DNA of 64,000 nucleotides, from the NCBI RefSeq assembly GCF_900258435.1, contig NZ_LT992558.1, forward strand, positions 569,370-633,369, in the 5' to 3' direction. Shown here one piece after another: positions 60,334-64,000 of this stretch. Each line of letters begins with the position of its first letter. Positions within the stretch are counted from its first letter, which is position 1. The notes below the pieces were generated by a model that was given only the letters and a program-made list of their open reading frames with translations, did no database searches and was not told where the DNA came from. This DNA comes from Carnobacterium divergens. Lineage in GTDB: Bacteria; Bacillota; Bacilli; Lactobacillales; Carnobacteriaceae. The translations under genes and the position numbers were made by a program.

Positions 60334-61263
60334 ATGGCTCTTTTAGTAGTAGATATTGGCGGTTCAGCCGTAAAATACGCCGTTTGGGATCAAAATGAAT
60401 TAAAAGAAAAAGATGAATTTCCCACACCGTTAACGCGAGGTAGTTTTTTTGATTTATTAAATGAAGCAAAAGATAAGCTAGCCGATACCTATTCTTTTGA
60501 TGGTGTGGCTATCAGCACACCAGGTGATGTAGATGAAGAGGCTGGATTGATACGTGGAACGAGTGCAGTTCCTTTTCTACATCTAATTCCAATAAAAGAG
60601 TCACTTTCAGAGGCACTCGGTTTACCTGTGAGTATGGAAAATGACGCCAATTGTGCGGCAATTGCTGAAATGAAAGAAGGAATTGGCAAAGGCTATACAC
60701 ATCCACTTTTTGTTATTATTGGAACTGGCGTAGGAATTGCAATTGTTGAAAATGGCGAAGTTCTTCGTAAGCAAGAGCTTAAATTAGATGAGCTAGATAA
60801 AACCATCGCCCAACAGCTAGCAGCTCTTAAAACACCAAAAGCATCACCAGTTAGCTTAGGAAAAAGGGTCGCATTAAAGAAATTCCAAATGCCTTCTTCA
60901 ATTGAAGGAAAGGAAGTTTTTGATTTAGCCAAAGAAGGCGATGAGGTAGCTGTCAATGAACTTCAAGCAATGTATGATAGTTTGGCTCAAATTATGGTGA
61001 CTTTAAATAGTGCCTTTGAACCGGAATTTATTGGAATCGGTGGCGGAGTCAGTAACAATGATGAATTTGTGCCAGGAATTGAAAAAGCGATGGAAAAATT
61101 GGTTTCAGAAGACACGGAATTACTAGGATGGTTTCAAAAACTATTCAAAAAAGAGTCTTCGCAAGTAAGGGCAGCTATTCCAACTCTTAAAGTATGTGAA
61201 TTTAAGAATGATGCGAACTTACTAGGAGCTGTGATTCACTATAAAGAAATGAATCAAGTCTAG
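60334..61263 (+). CDS. ROK-family protein without the zinc-binding cysteines
   Basis: A 309-residue sugar-kinase fold. ATP-binding D-I-G-G-S-A-V-K-Y-A is at residues about 6-15, the sugar-contact block M-E-N-D-A-N-C-A-A is present, then G-T-G-V-G-I-A-I-V. The ROK hallmark C-x-C-G-x-x-G-C-x-E is missing; the region after G-E-V-L-R-K-Q-E-L has no cysteines. Other ROK kinases, for example some beta-glucoside kinases, also lack it, so activity as a kinase is possible but unproven. No HTH, so it is not a ROK repressor. It follows the thioesterase gene in one operon. Confidence 0.85.
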   Translation: MALLVVDIGGSAVKYAVWDQNELKEKDEFPTPLTRGSFFDLLNEAKDKLADTYSFDGVAISTPGDVDEEAGLIRGTSAVPFLHLIPIKESLSEALGLPVSMENDANCAAIAEMKEGIGKGYTHPLFVIIGTGVGIAIVENGEVLRKQELKLDELDKTIAQQLAALKTPKASPVSLGKRVALKKFQMPSSIEGKEVFDLAKEGDEVAVNELQAMYDSLAQIMVTLNSAFEPEFIGIGGGVSNNDEFVPGIEKAMEKLVSEDTELLGWFQKLFKKESSQVRAAIPTLKVCEFKNDANLLGAVIHYKEMNQV

Positions 61264-61320
61264 TTAATTATTAAAAATATAAAAATTACTTAATGAATTC
61301 AAAAAACTAAATGAAATAGA

Positions 61321-61377
61321 ACTAGATAACTCATAGTTACCAGTATTGAACTGGGCGGTGTTGTCTAGTTTTTTTTG
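61321..61377 (+). terminator. Terminator of the thioesterase-ROK operon
   Basis: ACTAGATAAC (61321-61330) pairs with GTTGTCTAGT (61360-61369; one G-U), followed by eight T. Confidence 0.8.
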
Positions 61378-61486
61378 TTTTTATTCATAAATAAAAAATA
61401 GATAAGTTGTTTCATTATATGCTTAGATGTGTTTTAATAATATATATAATTGTTTGATAGTTTCAAATAACTAGGGAGGCGAATGA

Positions 61487-63511
61487 ATGAACAAAAACAT
61501 ACTAAAATTTTTAATCATAGGCCTATACATATTTTTACTTATTTGTATTGTGTTAGGAAGGAATAAAAAAAATACTGATGAAATTACTATGAATAATTTT
61601 AACTATACTAACAACTATTCAGCATTGTCAATCCCAGATAAAATAAACAATGAAGAAGATTATTTAAAAGTTATTGCTATTTTAGATGAAATTAGTCTTA
61701 AATATGATACGTCATATTTAAAAAAAATAACGGATTATAGCTACAATAAAGTAAATGATAAAATTGATTATTCCTCAGATCAAACCAATATTTATTTTTA
61801 TTTCTCAAACAGTAGCAAAATAGAAAAACAATCAAATGCTTATAATAATGCAACATTTTACATCTCTACTATAAAAAAATCAGTTGAAAATAAAGAATAT
61901 GAGGGAACTTTCTTTATTGATTTAAATGATGAACCACTTTATTTAGAGGCGATGGAGTTGTTTAAAAATAAGTACAATATGATTTTTGATAAGCAATATA
62001 AAATTGATCAGTTTGTTAATTTTGATAATAATAAAGTAGATGAGTTAATCCTATCGCCACTTACTAATTTAAGTAATTACTTAGTGATTGGAGCCGTAAC
62101 TTTAATAATAATTTTGTTTTTATGGTTGATGGTAGCAAGTCCTGAAATTGCGGTCTATAAAATGAATGGATATTCAATACATCGAATTGCTCACACCATG
62201 ATCTTAGATCAGCTAGTCATAGTTACTATTTCAACGATTGTAATTACTTTTTTTGCAAAACTTTTAAGTTATGAAATTGTCTCTTGTTTAGTTTATATGA
62301 TAGTCTTATTTTTAATTATTACGTTGGTAACCTATATTAGTATTTATTATTCAATTAAAGTAAGTGCGGTTACAAGTCTTAATAAAAAATCATTTATTAC
62401 AGAAAAATCATTTGTTGGCGTATTTGTTGTAAAAGCATTGTTACTTACATTTATAATTAGTTCTGTAATTCCACTTGCTGAGGTGTTATATTATTCAACA
62501 AAAGCACAAAATACTGAAAATGATAGTGCTGATTATTCTATTTTATATCCTATTTATTTAGGGAAAAATTATAGTGATTTTGTTTATAGTTCTGAATTTA
62601 CAATAGATATTGACGATGCAATTTATCACTATTTAAATGAACAGGGAGCACTATTGGTTAATGATGTTCAATATCAAACTAAAGAGAATGAATATTTTTA
62701 TAGAAGCATTTTTGTTAATCCTAATTATCTAACTAAGTTTCCAATATTGGATACTCAAAATAAAATTATTGATATTCAAGAATCAGAAAAAAATAGGATG
62801 ATACTAGTGCCTGAAAAATATAAAAATCAAGAATCAAAAATTAGAGAAATGTATTCTTTAAAGGAGTATTCATATTTAAATTCAGAATTTTCAATTGTGT
62901 GGATTAAAAATAACCAAAAAATAAAAACATTCAACCCTGACCAACCATCCATTTCTGATGTAATTGTTTTAGATGTTCTAACTGAAAATAATAGTCATGC
63001 ACTTGAAAGGCAATTGTCTAAAGGTGATGATTCATCACCTTTAAAGATTCCAAATAATGAACATATAAAACAATACATGCTAGCCTTATTAAAAGAAAAT
63101 AACTTAAGTGACAATTTACCTTCATTAGTTCCAATAAGTGATATAAGTTTAGTTAAAATTCAATTAAGTCTTGGAAGTGTTAAGAGTAAAAGCTTAGAAG
63201 TTTTTATATCTACAATTGTTATGGTTGTCATTATTAGTTATTTAACAATATTCTATTTTAAAATCAACAAAAAAATAATTGTTTTAAAAAGAGTAAATGG
63301 TTTTTCCGTGCTAGCAACTTATAGAAACTATTTTTTATTATTAATTGCGCAATATGTAGTTTTGGAGTTTTTTAAAGTAGCAAAAATCATTAATTATGAA
63401 ATGTTCAATGTTGTTATAATTATTTATTTATTAATTGAATTTTTAATTACAATGACAATGTTGCTGTATTTAGAACGAAAAAATAAAGTGAGTATTTTAG
63501 AGGGAGAATAA
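61487..63511 (+). CDS. Bacteriocin-associated integral membrane protein (DUF1430-like)
   Basis: A 674-residue membrane protein: one N-terminal helix, a large extracytoplasmic part (about 30-195), three to four helices (about 200-340), a second outer domain (about 350-565) and three helices at the C-terminus (about 570-665). The plan and strings such as I-A-V-Y-K-M-N-G-Y-S and V-L-K-R-V-N-G-F-S resemble the FtsX-like DUF1430 family found with lactococcin-972-type ABC exporters and thought to give immunity. RBS AGGGAGGCGA. The ABC ATPase gene follows one base after its stop. No bacteriocin precursor is visible upstream. Confidence 0.75.
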   Translation: MNKNILKFLIIGLYIFLLICIVLGRNKKNTDEITMNNFNYTNNYSALSIPDKINNEEDYLKVIAILDEISLKYDTSYLKKITDYSYNKVNDKIDYSSDQTNIYFYFSNSSKIEKQSNAYNNATFYISTIKKSVENKEYEGTFFIDLNDEPLYLEAMELFKNKYNMIFDKQYKIDQFVNFDNNKVDELILSPLTNLSNYLVIGAVTLIIILFLWLMVASPEIAVYKMNGYSIHRIAHTMILDQLVIVTISTIVITFFAKLLSYEIVSCLVYMIVLFLIITLVTYISIYYSIKVSAVTSLNKKSFITEKSFVGVFVVKALLLTFIISSVIPLAEVLYYSTKAQNTENDSADYSILYPIYLGKNYSDFVYSSEFTIDIDDAIYHYLNEQGALLVNDVQYQTKENEYFYRSIFVNPNYLTKFPILDTQNKIIDIQESEKNRMILVPEKYKNQESKIREMYSLKEYSYLNSEFSIVWIKNNQKIKTFNPDQPSISDVIVLDVLTENNSHALERQLSKGDDSSPLKIPNNEHIKQYMLALLKENNLSDNLPSLVPISDISLVKIQLSLGSVKSKSLEVFISTIVMVVIISYLTIFYFKINKKIIVLKRVNGFSVLATYRNYFLLLIAQYVVLEFFKVAKIINYEMFNVVIIIYLLIEFLITMTMLLYLERKNKVSILEGE

Positions 63512-63512
63512 A

Positions 63513-64000
63513 ATGAATAAGAATGTAATTGAACTTAGAAATATGGGGAAACGCATCAAAAATAAAACCATTTTTGAAGGTATTAACTTTTCTATCCCCT
63601 CACAAACAATCACGACGATTTTTGGAGAAAGTGGTTCTGGTAAATCAACACTGTTGAATATAATGGGATTGATAGACAATTATAATGAAGGAGACTATCT
63701 TTTGTTTGGAGAAAAATCACCTGCAATAAATTCAAGAAAAGCTTTACTTGATAAGCGTTTTAGACTATCTTATCTATTTCAGAACTTTGGTTTATTGGAA
63801 AATCAAACAATTGATTACAATTTGAATATTGGATTACAGTATACTAAACTAACGAAAAAAGAATCAATGGATAAAAAGAAAGAGGCTATGGAGAAAGTAC
63901 ATCTAAATACGAAGTTGTCCACCAAAATATATCAATTATCTGGGGGTGAAAAACAACGTGTAGCTCTAGCGCGAACGATTATAAAGCCCAGTCAATTAAT
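63513..64000 (+). CDS. ABC transporter ATP-binding protein, 3'-truncated by window end
   Basis: The first 162 codons of an ATPase: Walker A G-E-S-G-S-G-K-S-T, Q-loop L-F-Q-N-F-G-L-L-E-N and signature L-S-G-G-E-K-Q-R-V-A-L-A-R are present; Walker B lies beyond the window. The type matches the lactococcin-972-group or MacB/LolD-like export ATPases. It pairs with the preceding membrane protein: RBS AGGGAGAA overlaps its end. Confidence 0.88.
   Translation, partial: MNKNVIELRNMGKRIKNKTIFEGINFSIPSQTITTIFGESGSGKSTLLNIMGLIDNYNEGDYLLFGEKSPAINSRKALLDKRFRLSYLFQNFGLLENQTIDYNLNIGLQYTKLTKKESMDKKKEAMEKVHLNTKLSTKIYQLSGGEKQRVALARTIIKPSQL

Noticed and set aside
61264-61486. Search for a bacteriocin precursor ahead of the DUF1430-like gene
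   Set aside because: The gap holds only a terminator and promoter-like AT-rich DNA; no small secreted frame is present.

Overview
The window is AT-rich DNA of a Lactobacillales firmicute. WxL surface proteins with DUF916 partners, Mga-type regulators, LPxTG sortase anchors, a class Ib nrdHIEF operon, copper genes behind TACANNTGTA boxes and the rplM-rpsI pair together suggest a Carnobacterium/Enterococcus-type organism. I favour Carnobacterium, but this is inference from gene content and not a database match.

Left part (1-9 kb): a partial GNAT gene, then rplM-rpsI. The last 50 bp of rpsI occur three times (1223, 4970, 8796). I read these as attachment-site copies bounding two tandem 3.7-3.8 kb integrative elements. 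Element 1 carries a TetR-controlled oxidoreductase set (flavodoxin-like quinone reductase, luciferase-like monooxygenase, NmrA-like protein) and no integrase. Element 2 carries a frameshifted tyrosine integrase, another broken gene and an intact OLD-family ATPase/TOPRIM nuclease, a likely phage-defence gene. An IS3-family remnant follows the third copy.

9-12 kb: a four-gene minus-strand operon that looks like a type VII secreted lipase toxin module of the reverse-domain (TslA) type: membrane-anchored putative immunity protein, N-terminal lipase plus C-terminal helical targeting region, and two small helical partners. A decayed region follows.

12-21 kb: a secreted GH16 glucanase; an RpiR-regulated sugar operon (ChbG/YdjC deacetylase, PTS EIICB, GH4 6-phospho-alpha-glucosidase); a 42-residue basic protein; a tRNA-dihydrouridine synthase; MarR and GNAT genes; and a broken B3/B4-domain gene.

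21-33 kb: a short lipoprotein, then a 3416-residue LPQTG-anchored surface protein built from alternating DUF11-type modules, then a second lipoprotein. 33-37 kb: nrdHIEF with two NrdR boxes and a long hairpin between nrdE and nrdF. 37-43 kb: a small membrane protein, copZ-copA with CopY-type operators, a permuted NlpC/P60-like protein, a CLC antiporter of the fluoride type and an AraC regulator.

43-59 kb: two Mga-like regulators, a heterodimeric ABC exporter, and a csc-type WxL locus (large WxL protein, small LPxTG protein, two WxL proteins, a DUF916/DUF3324 protein, a third Mga-like regulator and two odd small proteins). 59-64 kb: an acyl-ACP thioesterase, a ROK protein without the usual zinc cysteines, and a bacteriocin-associated membrane protein with its ABC ATPase running off the end. 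A near-identical terminator hairpin (ACACTTTCCA stem) recurs at six places between 1.3 and 21.4 kb.
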